NCBI GenBank assembly: GCA_964036155.1
Contig: OZ038423.1
Location: 14,213,249-14,277,248, forward strand
DNA: 64,000 nt
Reading direction: 5' to 3'
Source of the DNA: Diploscapter coronatus
Taxonomy: Eukaryota > Nematoda > Chromadorea > Rhabditida > Rhabditidae
Made by a program: the position numbers and the translations under genes. The stretch's first letter is position 1, and each line of letters begins with the position of its first letter. Below the pieces are notes generated by a model that was given only the letters and a program-made list of their open reading frames with translations, did not search any database and was not told the origin of the DNA. Below, piece by piece: positions 11,148-23,648 of this stretch.

Positions 11148-12543
11148 TTATGGAGCAGGAGGAAGAATCGTGCAGCGCATTTGCACTGCAGTATAAGGAG
11201 CTCCCGCTCCACTTTGGTAGATCCACATTTGCGATGCACCATCGCAGGTCAATTCGACAATCGTTTCATCTTGAGGACCAGTCGGATCTCCGATGGTGAT
11301 TCCTTGCGTATCACCTGGTCCCTGAAATTGACTATTGTTGCTTAAAATAGGTTTTTTCTTGTATTTTTCAACCTCTTGTAGTTTTTAATTTTGCAAAATA
11401 GCAGTTAAAAGGATGAAAATTACAAGAAAGTGAAAGTTGTAGGAGGTTGGAAACGTCAAGGGTCAAAAACAACATTGTATGGCACAATATCTTGAAGGTA
11501 AAATATTTGAAAGATAATCGTTTGAATGGAACTATTTTGTTATTTAAATAAACGTGGAAGAATAATTCGTTCTTACATATCTTTTGAGATGGGAAGGGAA
11601 CAGTGTTTCTTAGCTTATCTCTACACTCTTCAAAAGAAGAGAAAGAACAAGAAATATCGTAAATAATATTGACATTCGTTTTTTTATCAAGAATCTATTG
11701 CAAGTATTTGTTTATCAAGGAAAATTTTGTCCAGCCCATGAATTCCCCAGAGTACTTGTTGCATTCTTTTCGAGTTTTTAGGCTTGGAGAATATTTACCA
11801 GTTGTGTTAAATTGAAAAATCGCGATATAAAAACAACGACTTACATTTCGAATATCTACAGCTGGTGAATTTCCAGGAGAGTTGCATGTGAAGGTGTAAG
11901 TCGCGCAGGGCTGTGCCATTCCATCATACACAGGAGTTGGATTGAAAGGTATAATTTCTGCATCTGTCGTGCCAGGAGGTAGATCGGTAAACTCCATAAC
12001 TGCGTTCATCGGACATGTCTGGCATGCTTAAAACCAAAGATTACGTATAGTCTGAATGAAAGAGAATCTAGATAGTTTCTCTTCAAGAAGTTCATTTCAA
12101 GATGATTTGGAAAAATTTCAAGCTTCCATCTATAAGAAAATCATAATATTAACTCGTGAATATCTTTTCTGAGTATGTAAAATGTATTGACAATGATACT
12201 GTTGTGATAATCGTGAACTGATAAAAAATCAAGAAAATTCAGACTAACCGGCTAGTGTTGTCGAAGTTGTGGTGGTCGAAGTCGTGGTTGTCGAAGTCGT
12301 GGTCGTCGAAGTCGTGGTTGTCGAAGCCGTGGTTGTCGGGGCTTCTGTGGTCGATTTAGTAGTATCTGTAGGATTATCGGTCGTCATTTGAGTAGTAGGT
12401 TCAGTATCACCAGGGGTTGTAGTTCCATCTGGTGGCAGAGTAGTGAGCATGACATCAGGGTTGGGTGTCGTTGGCATACAGGAATGTACAATCGAGCAAG
12501 ATTGCAGAAGCAATGCAGCAATAGCAAAACAGGTCGTCTTCAT
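11148..12543 (-). CDS. Secreted mucin-like C6-domain protein, copy 3
   Basis: Exons on the minus strand: 12249-12543, 11845-12026, 11148-11321; 216 aa. Signal peptide (MKTTCFAIAALLLQSCSIVHS), then CMPTTPNPD and a Thr/Pro-rich linker ending in repeated TTTTS units (to residue 98). The C6 domain has ACQTC, QPCA, FTCN, LTCD and MRCT. The linker-domain intron is phase 1 and the intradomain intron (523 bp) is phase 0, as in the neighbours. A GATA-type CTTATC motif lies at 12608-12613, about 65 bp upstream of the start codon; in nematodes such sites are typical of intestinal expression (inference). The role is unknown beyond being a secreted mucin-like C6 protein. Confidence 0.9.
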
Positions 12544-12607
12544 GATGAAAGCTGAAGGGAATGAGTGAGAATTGGATACCTAAGCGGGTATTTCTCGAGG
12601 CGTGCTG

Positions 12608-12613
12608 CTTATC
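12608..12613 (-). promoter_or_regulatory. GATA-type motif upstream of C6 gene copy 3
   Basis: GATAAG on the minus strand (CTTATC on the plus), 65-70 bp upstream of the start codon at 12543. Similar motifs occur upstream of other members of this cluster. Confidence 0.35.
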
Positions 12614-15600
12614 AAAGTGACGACGGTGTTCGGAGGCGTGGTGATAAACTTCGAATCTACGTGCTGGATGCAGTCGACGGAAACTGCCAAAGGCAAAGAC
12701 CTGCAGAGGGGAAGATTGAGGAGGCTGAGGCCAAAAATTGTGTGATATTTCGACGAGGTGACATGAGATATTACGGTTCGGCATCGAAACGAGAGATTGC
12801 GATGAACGGCGATGACCCCGGGGAGGTTGGATTAAGTCATATGAGGATGAAAAAATACGGGGAGGAGGAACGCGTGTTGATTTCCCCTTAGATTATGCAA
12901 TTCTCATCATTGGCATTCGCGAAAGTTTCACTTAAAAATTAGGAAAACTCATTAAAATGATGATTTGATAGAAAAAATTCATCAGAACATATGCCGACGC
13001 AGAAAAGTTCATGCAGCCCATTGTCAAAACATTACATGCTTTTATAGAAACTTCAGTGTCACTTTGTTTGATTCTGGTTTGGGTATATTGTTACAAAACA
13101 CCATCATGTCTTGAGAGACTGATGTTGTAGGAGTAAAGATCGATAAACACTTCGAGACTGATACGAGAGAATCATGAGAGATAAATGTACTGGTACGTGC
13201 GGGGACGTTCATTGATTTGAAGAAGAAATGATTAGGAAATAACCAAAATAGTGAATTTTGGATCTGCTGTGATTTGGAAACAAAGTAATGCGATTTGTAA
13301 CAAAGCCTTTCGGGAATTCTTTGCTATATATTGTTACATAACGATCCAGAATGACTTTTTCCTTTGAAATTTAACTGAACATTCTTTTTTCGATGTAATT
13401 TCGAGTTTATTTATGTAGAACTATAGTAGCGTTCTTCTACGCACCAGTATGTTTTCGAATGTGTAAATTGTTTTACTAATTCTGAGAAAAATTGACCGAG
13501 TCTTCGCTCTAATCACATTACTGGCGAAAAATTGCCAAGGTAGCTAAGAAGTTTTTTATTTCAGTAACCTTGTACGTAATGATGATGCTGATCAAAGATG
13601 AACTAAATTTCACATTAAAGATGATCAGCAAATTTCAGTAATATGTTGTGAAATCGAAGAAGTCCATGTTCTTTCTAGTTCTGATTTTGTAGGTATTCTT
13701 CTCTGCAAACATTTCCGTATAAAGATTACTTTGCCTTTGCCCACTTTATCACTTATTTTTATTCCTTTATCCTTTCACTGAAAAAAATGAAAGGCGGAAG
13801 ATGACGCTGGCTTGTGGAATGAGAGATAAAGCTACTTCAGCATCGCATGCTTTTCAAAGGTAATGGAGAGTACATCCAGAACTGTTGTGCTTCCCAATCT
13901 TTTCTACTCTCCTATTTAGGATTCAAAGAAAAAGGTTTATTGGACTGATCAAAGGATATGTGTGTTTAATGTGAATTTAGATGAAATAGGAAAGAAGTTT
14001 CGGTAATTGACCAAATGTTTTCATCCTCTAAATTTCTTCCAACTCTTTAAATTTTGCACTTTTTCAAAAGACAAAATATGTGGAACTCTATCGGTGTTTT
14101 TTTCAAGTTATGATGACGTTTGCCGATCACCTGATGGGTGATGAAAGGTAAAAATCGTTCCATTTTCCAACTTGCGTATCCAAATTTCTCTTGTTACCTC
14201 ACTGGAGTCTCGACGTAGGAAATTGTTTTTTTTGCATCTATTAGTTCATTCGCCCCTAATTCAAAAGCATCTTGCAGTAACTTAGCAAGATCGAATACGC
14301 GAAGGTTGAGAGATCAGTCGCAGTCCCAAGTAGCAATTACTCCTTCTTCGTTCGAGATAAGTAGACAGACGACGAAAAAGGAAAAGATACGGGAATCACA
14401 CTCTCAAAGTGTGGGATAAAGAGATAAAAATGCCCTGGCGTCTATCCGCGTGAAAAAGCCACCTCCTTTTAGGTCACCACTTCTCTGGCTTTGTGTCGGG
14501 CTGGCGCCGAGATATAATATCAAAGAAAAACTATCCGGGAATAATTACGATTTACGATTCTCGAGGAAACTCATGAAATATGATGATTGATGACATTTGA
14601 AGGGGCAAATTGGAGATGAAAGCAGGTGTTCCGGAATTTCTCAGAGATCGAAGAAAAGGCCAAATATTGAGATATCGATAGTTAATAATTGGCAAGGTTA
14701 AGATAAAAGTCGACCAATAAAGTAAATAAAAGTACGAAAAAGTTGGTTTGGGATATCTGGACGATGATAAGAGGCAAATGGCAGTGAAGATAATGTATCG
14801 AATGATATTGAATAGTTGAGAAGTCAAAATTAAAGTCGAAACATCGCTTTATCCTTTTATATGGCCATGCTTGGCGAAACTTATCGGCTGTCACAGTTTG
14901 CGCATTACGCTCAAATTACTCGCACCCCAGCAATATCTGCAAGCCTATGCAAGATTGCACGATCACGTCACTTTGCTAATTCGAATAAAACTTAAACAAC
15001 TAGAAGTCCAAGCATGGTGAAATGTTCGCTCATCTTTAATTTGTGTGGAGCACTTTCATCTTGAGTATGAGTACAGTCATACAACATTAAATAATTTTCT
15101 CTCAAAACAATGGATAAAAATAAAGGGGAGAGGGGTATCGCTTGAGAACAACGTCGTTGAAATCTGAAAAGTTCAATTACTACAAATTTTCGAATTCAGC
15201 CGATAGTGAAGAAAAGTTAGTGATGATATAGAAGAAGTAATTAACTTTGAGGTCGATGTTCTGAGTGACCGTTGCAATAATCAGCAAAGAGACCCCTTCG
15301 CGAGATGGATTTGATTCAGAAGTGATGGCCAAATTGCACGAGCGAAACAAACCGACGCATCAAGTGAGCGATTTAGAAAAAGTCAACAGTTAATGTTATG
15401 GGGTGGGATACCTTGCGTAATTCATTAAATTTATACGCGTCCCTCCCACAGATGACGCCCATACTGCAAGCTGTGCTATGAGTGGTCACATCTACTATCC
15501 GAAAAGGGTAATTTGTCGAATAACCCAAAAGATCAATACATAGGGTTTATTGACAGCAGCAGCAGCAACAGTATCGACTCGGCAACTAATTGTGAGAGCT

Positions 15601-17532
15601 AATGGATTATTAATCGTGGAATAAATAATGGGAAAATTAGAAATTTTCTACAAATGCCTTGAAAGTTAACTCACGTTTTTCTCTTTCAATAATTCTTCAC
15701 TTCTAAATTTTTTTTTTATGAATTTTGTCAGAAGAGGCCTTTTAAAATCAATTTCCTTGCTAATTCTTAATTTTGAAGGAAGAAAAAACATCATTAGTCT
15801 CTTGTTCAGATAAGGAAAAACAGATGAACTCTTGATGATCAGAACGCTATTTCTCCAAAATTTCGCATTATCTATTTGCAGAGATGGTTTGATCTTTCTG
15901 ATCAGTGAGGAAAATAGAAATTGACAAAATGCTGGCTGGAAAGTTCGTCATCCGATTCATATTCATAATTTTAGTTAGATTAAAAATCATACAGCTTTGG
16001 GGTGACGTATTATTGGTACAGAAGAAAGTGAGCTTCCGAAGAACCTTTTGCAAAGTTATTTTCCTATCAACTACTTCTGACATTTTCTGCAGCAATGTTG
16101 AAAAGTCATCGATTTATTTCTCGAACGAGTGACATCTTATCAATTCCTCTACTTACACCGATACAACAAAGATTGTTTCTTTGTCTATATTTTCGTTCTT
16201 CTGGCAACTTTTTCTCGTCTAACTTATCGCTTCAGCAGACTTCGAGACTGCTAGAAATAAGTTACATAAATAGTTAGTCTAGTAACGGGTCGTTGTAATA
16301 AAAATCCGCAGAAAAATTAGCCAGGTCAAGCTAAGTCCCGGTTAAACCTTTCTCTCGCATCTTTTTTTTATATTAGAATTGTAAGGCATGACGCGTAAAA
16401 AGGCCAAAATAACCAAATAAAAAATGGACAAAACGATGATTGTGTTTTAGTCGGAACTTATTGATAACGTGATAATTTTGAAGGAGAAAGTTATGCAAAA
16501 ACCTTAACTGATTAGGATCCAATTAGTCAATTATTGACAGTCCTAGGGAGGGCGATCGTCGAAAACCCCTTGTGACCTACTCCTATATATCTTTTTTTAA
16601 GAATTTTGAATTTCTAATCAATCAGTGACGTAAACGTTCAAGTTTGCAATCTACCCTCCATAGATTTTTTCGTCTGGCGAAAGTGCTCGCTAGGTCTGAT
16701 TATTGAAGAATTTGGGGGAAAGTCTAATTGAAGGCGAGGCAAGGAGGGGAAAGGTCACAGCTGCAGGCTAAAATGATGAGACGCAATGTCTGGTCAAGGT
16801 TACGCATCTAATCAACCTTGACGAATAAAAGTTTTCCCTCATCATGGTCCAAAGTAAACTTTAGTATTTTTCATCACTTCCTTCTTATTTATTTTTGCTA
16901 ATAAAGTTTCATGATGTGATCAGTGGCTCTCTGGAGATAGTTGAAACATTTGCAAAAAACATTTAGTTCTGATTATTTTCCTTCTCTAATAGCTAACTAG
17001 ACGTATAATAAAATTTTTCACTATCATTTCTAGAAAGAAGATTGCCTTCGGTCAAGTCTTGGATCAAGTTTCCAATCTTGAGGGGTAATAAAGTTCATCG
17101 AGCGATTTTTCGGATTAGGAAATAAAGAAATTATCTCCTTGGAAGCTAAGATCGGAATAATGCCAACTAGACGGCGAAATGAGTTATAAAATGCCGAAAG
17201 AATGCAAGTGGTCATTCAAATCTCCTTTTGGAAAAGATTTCTTATCAACACAACTTTCTACTCGAAGATTTTTATTTTACGAGGCTATCAAAACAACACG
17301 GTCTTCGTCAAAACAAAGCTTTCAAAGGTCAAGTTGTACAACTGTGAGAAACAAATCAATGGGAAAATGGATAACGATTATAAATTAAAATAAATGAATA
17401 ACTTATAACAACCTGAATTGGACGTTCGCAAGTAGTGCTGGGCGAAATTTCTTAAATATTACGATAAACAATAAATGCTTCTGACATAACACTGCTTTAA
17501 AAGAAAAAAATATTCCGGAACCGGAGAGAAAT
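12614..17532. other. Large intergenic region, no gene seen
   Basis: About 4.9 kb. The part at 12600-12890 is GC-richer than its surroundings and has a 108-codon plus-strand frame without protein-like features; it is probably promoter sequence. Further right are scattered GC-rich patches (about 14450-14520 and 15290-15480), but no splice-consistent exon chain was found on either strand. Confidence 0.4.
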
Positions 17533-18588
17533 TTATCTTCCTTGTGCGAAATTAAGGCAGCTAATATCATTAACAGTGATGGTTCGTCCTGCAGCGGTGT
17601 ACGTGAACATTCCAGCGTTGTTGCATTCGAGGAGGGCTATGGCGAGGTTTGGATCCGCGGGGTCAAGCGTGTTTTGCATATTGTTGTTGAACTGGAATTT
17701 GAAGCTCTATTATGAGAAAAAATGAGCTTTCTATATCGGTTTTTGAAAATTCGCCCAATTTGAAGGTAGATCATTGTAAAGATTTCTCAGCTCTTCTTTT
17801 CTCCGAAATTATTATTCTCGAACTATTCTGTTTCTTTCTGACGTATTAAATCTTTTCGAGACACCCCTCTCCGTCTCTGCAATCATCTCACTCCATGCTC
17901 CTCGTTCTTCCGCAGTTATCAGAAAGGGAAGCATGAATTGTCGTCGTAAAATCATGACATGAGAACAAGTGACGAATGTATGGAAAGTATACAAGTAAAT
18001 GAACAAATGGTAAAATGGAACGTACTCCAATTCTTGCATCAGGACCTGAGCAAGTAAACGTCCTCGTCCTGCATTCTCCGCTATCATCCACTTCATCGTC
18101 TTCAAAATCGACGGCTATTTCGCCATCCGGAGGCACCACATCAACATCGCATTGCTTACAAAGGGCTGAAATGAAGTCTTTAGAAAATGGAAAAGTAAGA
18201 TTAAAAGCAATTATGTAGAGCCTATCGAACAGTTATTATCACTTTATAGGTATAATCCATGATTTTTTTTTAAAATTTTTCCATGAGAATTCCTTCGAAA
18301 GAAAAACATACGGCTAGCAGTGGTTGATGCAGGTTCTACAGTGGTTGGCGCTGCTGTTGATGCAGGTTCTGTAGTGGCTGGAGGTTCTGCAGTGGTTGCA
18401 GATTCTGTTGGTGAGGGAGTGTCGGGGTCATTTGTGACTGAAATCCACAAATCTACTTCAAAATCCGTAATTCAAGAGGGACCTGGCGGCGGAATCGTGG
18501 TCCCATCCGACACTTCTGTCCTTGCGCATGCTTGTACGAGGGCGTACATGTTGGTCAGGACGAGAATGGACGAAAAAATCGATTTCAT
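17533..18588 (-). CDS. Secreted mucin-like C6-domain protein, copy 4
   Basis: Exons on the minus strand: 18483-18588, 18312-18437, 18026-18165, 17533-17691; 176 aa. Signal peptide (MKSIFSSILVLTNMYALVQA), then CARTEVSDG and a linker of Ala/Pro/Thr repeats of the type EPASTT/AEPPATT, split by a 45-nt intron. The C6 domain has LCKQC, GECR, FTCSG, LECN and ISCL, and its first half is unusually acidic. The linker-domain intron is phase 1 and the intradomain intron phase 0, as in the family. It is more diverged from copies 1-3 than they are from each other. Confidence 0.88.
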
Positions 18589-21500
18589 ATTCTGGTATGA
18601 AATTGCCAGCTGCTAACTTGCAGATATGAGGCATGAAAACACAATTGGGTATATTAGTATACGGCTTCATTCGTCAGAAAAATCCGCCCACTTGCTAGGT
18701 TCGCAAGCAATTCAGGCAGGTTGCATCTCAGCATTGCGCGGAAAAGGAGACGGGTTAATTGGAATTGATGATCAGAGATTTCGCCGTATGCAGCTTTTGC
18801 CGAAGTTTTTGCCGTTGAACCATCAGTCGACTCTAAGTCAGAGAACATCAAAAACCAAACGGCTAGGCAGAATTTACAACTTGCGCGCCCAGTCGCTGGA
18901 CAGGAGTGAGAATTGCCGAAGAAGAACGGGCCCGATTACTTCGAAAGCCAAGACAACTTTTTACAACTTCCGTCAAAGACATTGACCAAAATCACAACTT
19001 ATGAAAATACAAGGGGCTATCAGAAAACGAAGAGCGCAGATAATTGATTATTTTCTCTTGATCAGTGAAATTTTACAACAATTTGCATTGATATTTCATC
19101 AGCTGATTAAAGAAAAAAGAACGATTGCTTATGAAGGTGTTTTGTGTTATTCGTGGAATGATTCGTAAGAAACCTATTCTTTTTACAGCCACGTAAAAAT
19201 AACGTATCCCTTTGCTATGATAACGAAATCGCTACTGATTATTAATTCGAGTGTCTGATAAGCTTGCCATAAATCTCCCGCATATTCCAACGATTGCCGG
19301 GTCACACTTCTAGAAAGGCTAAAGAAAATGTGTATGTGTGTAAAAGTTGTCACCGAAAAGTGAAAGGTCAACCCTCGGGGTGTGCATCAGATCAATTTCG
19401 GTGACCTTGTTTTTGTTCTGATTTATGATGCAGTACTTCCATCAGTGGATATCACTGATGTAATCTAAAGTATCGGTTTGACAGATGAAGGTTTTGCAAG
19501 TCATCTGGAAGGTCAAAAATAACTCAGAAAGGCATCGATCATTCAAGTGAAATTGATTGAGTGCCATATCGAATTAGGAGAAAGCAAAATTGATAGAATT
19601 TGAGAAAAAACGAACCGGAATGAAATCCGGAATTCATCATAACGCCTTTTGTCCATGAAAATGTTCTTTTGAGCATTTTTCTGATACTATTTTGCTTTCT
19701 TTCGAGTCATTGACTAATTCAAATTTCAAGAGAATCTCGTCTAATTGATTTACAATTTTTTCCAGTCAATTTCACAAATAACGCTACCCTAATTTGATAA
19801 ATCCGAATGCATTTTTCGGTCACCATAGAGCAAAAAACGGTTATCGTATTTTCGTTATTTTAGCGACAATTTGGAAATTGTTCTTTCTGCTGATTGTCAC
19901 GTCGACAATAAACCGATTCTGCAGGCCGACTAATGGCGTCATTATTGTTGTGATTAGAATGGCAGGTTGGAGATAAGTGATAAAGTGAAAGATTTCCTGT
20001 TCTAGGCCACTATCGCTAATTGCCGCGTACTCAGATAAGTCGAAAGCCAATGATTGTCGGCAGCGTTCTCAATGTCAGCAGGAATGCGGTAGTTTTTGGA
20101 AGAATATGGGTTATGAATTTTGTGATGGGCAGTATTCTCCAGGCGGATTTCAAAATGAAGATTAATCATTGAGCTTCATTCTTGAACATTCCAGAAAAGA
20201 AACTAATTTGAAGGAAACTAGCTGGGTCATTCAAAAAATTTCTATCCTTCATTCCACAATGAAGAAAGAACGAAAGCTAGGTGTTGGATATCAACAATTA
20301 TCAGGTAATCAGAAATCACTGCAATTAGTAGTTGAATAATGCAATGGCGTGCAAAGAATAAATTAGCAAAAAATGAGTAATATGAAAAAAAAACAAACAA
20401 AAATCGGCGATGTTGACATGTCTGCAGCGGGATGAGTCAAAGTGATTATATCGATAAGCGGGCGATTAGATTTTTGATTGGCAGCGTTCTTTCAAATATC
20501 CCCCCAAAGAAGTTGATTATAATTCGATGATGATGAAATGCTGAAAGGGGAAAAGTCAAGTCGACCCTGCAAATTGGAATGCAGCCAGCGATAGACAAAT
20601 ATGTAGAAGAAGCGAAACTAATCAAATGAGAGGGGTCATTCACTAATGCGACAGGGCAAAATGACTGAAAATGGGCAATTAATGAGACTGCTATTTCGAT
20701 AAGTAAAATGCAAACTATTTTATGGCGAAGAATGAAAAGTAGTTATAGGAAATTAATCGATGAAGATCAATATTTTATCAGTAGGGAAAGAAAAACAATG
20801 AAAAAATAATGTGGCTAAATCGCGATTATTCTGATTAGAAGCATCTAGCAATAAATTGAAAGAAATTTTTAGTCAATAAAGAGTTTTGCGATAAAAACTT
20901 CCGAAGATTTTTTCTTACAAAGACAGAATTAAAGGGGTTTTCAGGCAAAAGGAAAAATTTAGGTATCGAAGTCAAGGGGTAATTCTTTTTTTAAGAAATT
21001 AATTCATGAGGGCCAGATAAGAGTATGAGACTAAAGCCCTGCTTATATCTGAAGAAACGGTAATCGAGCCTTTTATATGCAGAATTGTTGTAATTTACGT
21101 GAAGGTCAAAAACTGGAGCGTTTTTTCTTATTTCTGATATGCAAATTCTGCCGATATCTTCCAATTCGGGGCTTAGTTGAGTTCAAAGCATGGGTGAGCC
21201 GGAATGGGATTTCAAAATTGCAGAACCGAAATTTAAAATATCACCGGAATTCCAGAGTTGTCTAGCCAGAACCTGAATTCCGGCCCACCCCTGGTCTAAG
21301 GGGTGAAACCCGCTTCATGATCTCTTGGAGAAGAATAAAGAATTGAGACAAGGGGCGAAGATAGCTAGACCTGAAGACCTGTTTGCAAAAGCCCCACAAA
21401 TGAAAGTGAGAAAAATGCGCGAATATTCCGATCGTTGATTATCAATCTGTTTCAGATCTCAAATCTCTCAGCATAATTCTGACAGATATATTGGAAATTG

Positions 21501-21641
21501 ATGAGAAGCAACAAAAATTATTAATTTATCTCAAATAGGTGATTTAATAAATTACTAATCTAAAAGATATTTCGTTGCTTTCGTATGTCAAAGATCCGAT
21601 CATCAGTTGAGCGATAATAGCTTTGAAATTTTCCTGAATTT
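18589..21641. other. Intergenic, no gene seen
   Basis: About 3 kb. A 119-codon plus-strand frame at 18626-18985 is Arg/Ser-rich without a recognisable family or splice context, and is treated as chance in the upstream region of the C6 gene. The rest is AT-rich. Confidence 0.45.
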
Positions 21642-23648
21642 TTAATCCGCCGCATCACACTCGGCTGTAGTGATAACAGTTGATACTGCCATCTGAAATA
21701 GTTAAGATATGAAGTGCATGAAATTAGGGACATCGTGCACTTTCACACAAAAATAAGCACTTTCGCAAAAGTAGTGAAAAGAGCTAATTTTGTAGCAATC
21801 ATTTCACTTTGATCAAGTTTAATTCTTTGCTTTTGTCTGAATCAGACAGATTATTAGAAAACATTCCAAAACTCTTCTGATTTTCAAAATTTCGATTTAA
21901 GATAGTCTAAAAATATCAGGCCTGCCTCCGATAGTCTGATCTTGAGTTCAGTATTAATGTGGCGTGTCTGATTTGAAAGTAAGTATCCATTGTCAATTGT
22001 CAGAATAAAAATTTGGAATTGCAGAGCGAAACGATAAATAGTGAATTAAGAGAAACAGAAGGGGCACTATTTTCCAGGTTCTATCAATTTTGCTCTAAAT
22101 AATTTCCACTTTGTCATAATTTGTTATTCTTACCGCTGTGTAAACCCATTGTCCATTTGCATTGCAGTCGAGCATGGCAGTGACGGTGTCATCTGTTCCT
22201 GAGCCAGGATCACCAATCGTGAACACACTGTTCAACTAAAACTAAGAAGAATCGTTTGAAATTGGAGCAACCTGGAAATGTTGTAGTCGCGTAGCATCGT
22301 AGCCTACGAAATAGTACGGGAAAAGATCCCCCTCCTATCTTACTCGGTATCCTCAACTATGGATTACGACGCTACACGGCTACGACAGTTCCAGGTTGTC
22401 GAAATTGATCTTGTGGAAAATCATGATTTTTAAATTTTCATGCTTTTGAACTTGACCACGACTATGGAGGACAGATTTTGGAAATTATACGCCTTAGGTA
22501 CGTGTTTAAAAGAATTTGAAGTCATATCAAGACATGCGCAAAAATTTCAGAATTTTCACGCCAGAATGTTACACAATAGGAAAAGAGAAGTGAAAATTAG
22601 TATGAAAACAGACTCAGAACAGTGAAAGCAATACGACTCTGAATTCAGAAAATGAACAGGGAAGATCATGAAAAAATTTGAAGGCGAATAAGAGAAAGTT
22701 ATGGCAAATCATCACATGCAGAATTTGTTCGCATACGTTCGCTTAAAATAGTCAAAGAATTAGAAAATAGAGCATAAGCGAAAAATGAAGGAAGAGTGGT
22801 CTCAATGGTCAAGCCTACTAAAAAAAAACTAAATCTATTATCCGGTAAGTCGCAAGAGAGTAAAACAATCACAAAGTCTGCTCACTTGGATATTAGCTGA
22901 CGTTCCAGTGCAAACGAACGTATAGACTTTGCAACCATTGACCATGGAAACTGTATTCATCTCGAAGGGCTTGGCGCCTTCGTTGGGGTCGTCAGTAATA
23001 ATTGTCACGTCGCCCATAGCACATGATGTGCAAGCTGAAAATAATCTTCTCCATAAACTAATCACTCGAAATTTGAATAGCTGTTTGGAATTGGCGAAAT
23101 AACGGAATTCATAGATAGGGCAGAAGATCGAAATTTGATAAATTTTACCGTAATCTAAACCGAAAAAACAAAGGTCATGTCTAAATTTCTCAAATTCATT
23201 TATCTCTAGATTTTTTTTAATCGAAGCCATGCTATTGGGTGAGCAACGAAGCAAAAAATTATCAATAGCTGTGGAAAGTGAGCATTTATCATTTCGTCAA
23301 TTTCGCGAACTCCAAGGTGCCCAATGAAGTCGTGTTGCATGCAAACCAAGGACATAAATTTCGTCAATGCCTACGGTTGGGCGTGGTTGTTGTCAGGGGC
23401 TTTGTAGTCATAAGCTCTGTTGTTGAGATCACATTTGTTGTTTTGATACCCGTTGTCTCTTCCATCATACTCGTCGTTACTGACTCTGTACTCATAAGCA
23501 TTGTCGTTGAAGATTCGCCTGCTGTAGTTGTAGCTTCTGTGGTTGCAGGCCCTAGTGTCGTGCCTTCTGAGGGAACGGTTCGGATGCAGCATAGCGCGGT
23601 CGGTGTCAATATTGCAAAAATGCATACGTGAATGCGTAGATGCTTCAT
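21642..23648 (-). CDS. Secreted mucin-like C6-domain protein, copy 5
   Basis: Exons on the minus strand: 23375-23648, 22886-23034, 22134-22235, 21642-21692; 191 aa. Signal peptide (MKHLRIHVCIFAILTPTALC), then CIRTVPSEGTT and a linker rich in Thr with several Met and Glu (to about residue 91). The C6 domain has PCTSC, NGCK, FVCTG, LDCN and AECD. The domain is spread over three exons: an extra phase-0 intron separates the last cysteine. A GATAAG motif lies at 23683-23688, 35 bp upstream of the start codon. Intron 2 (22236-22885) carries a foldback element at 22268-22398. The domain sequence and the three-exon layout are closest to the 25556-28791 gene (both have TSANI before the phase-0 intron), suggesting these two form a subfamily. 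Confidence 0.88.
22268..22398. repeat. Foldback (inverted-repeat) element in an intron
   Basis: Arms of about 38 bp (22268-22305 and 22361-22398) are near-perfect reverse complements, starting CAACCTGGAA and ending TTCCAGGTTG, with a 55-bp centre. The heptamer GAAATTG flanks it directly at 22259-22265 and 22401-22407, as a target-site duplication would. This fits a small nonautonomous DNA element or a hairpin insertion. Confidence 0.6.

Noticed and set aside
12565..12891. 108-codon plus-strand open frame upstream of a C6 gene
   Set aside because: Basic, low-information sequence in a GC-richer promoter patch. It overlaps the upstream region of the minus-strand gene.
18626..18985. 119-codon plus-strand open frame
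   Set aside because: Arg/Ser-rich with no recognisable features; located directly upstream of a minus-strand gene's start codon.
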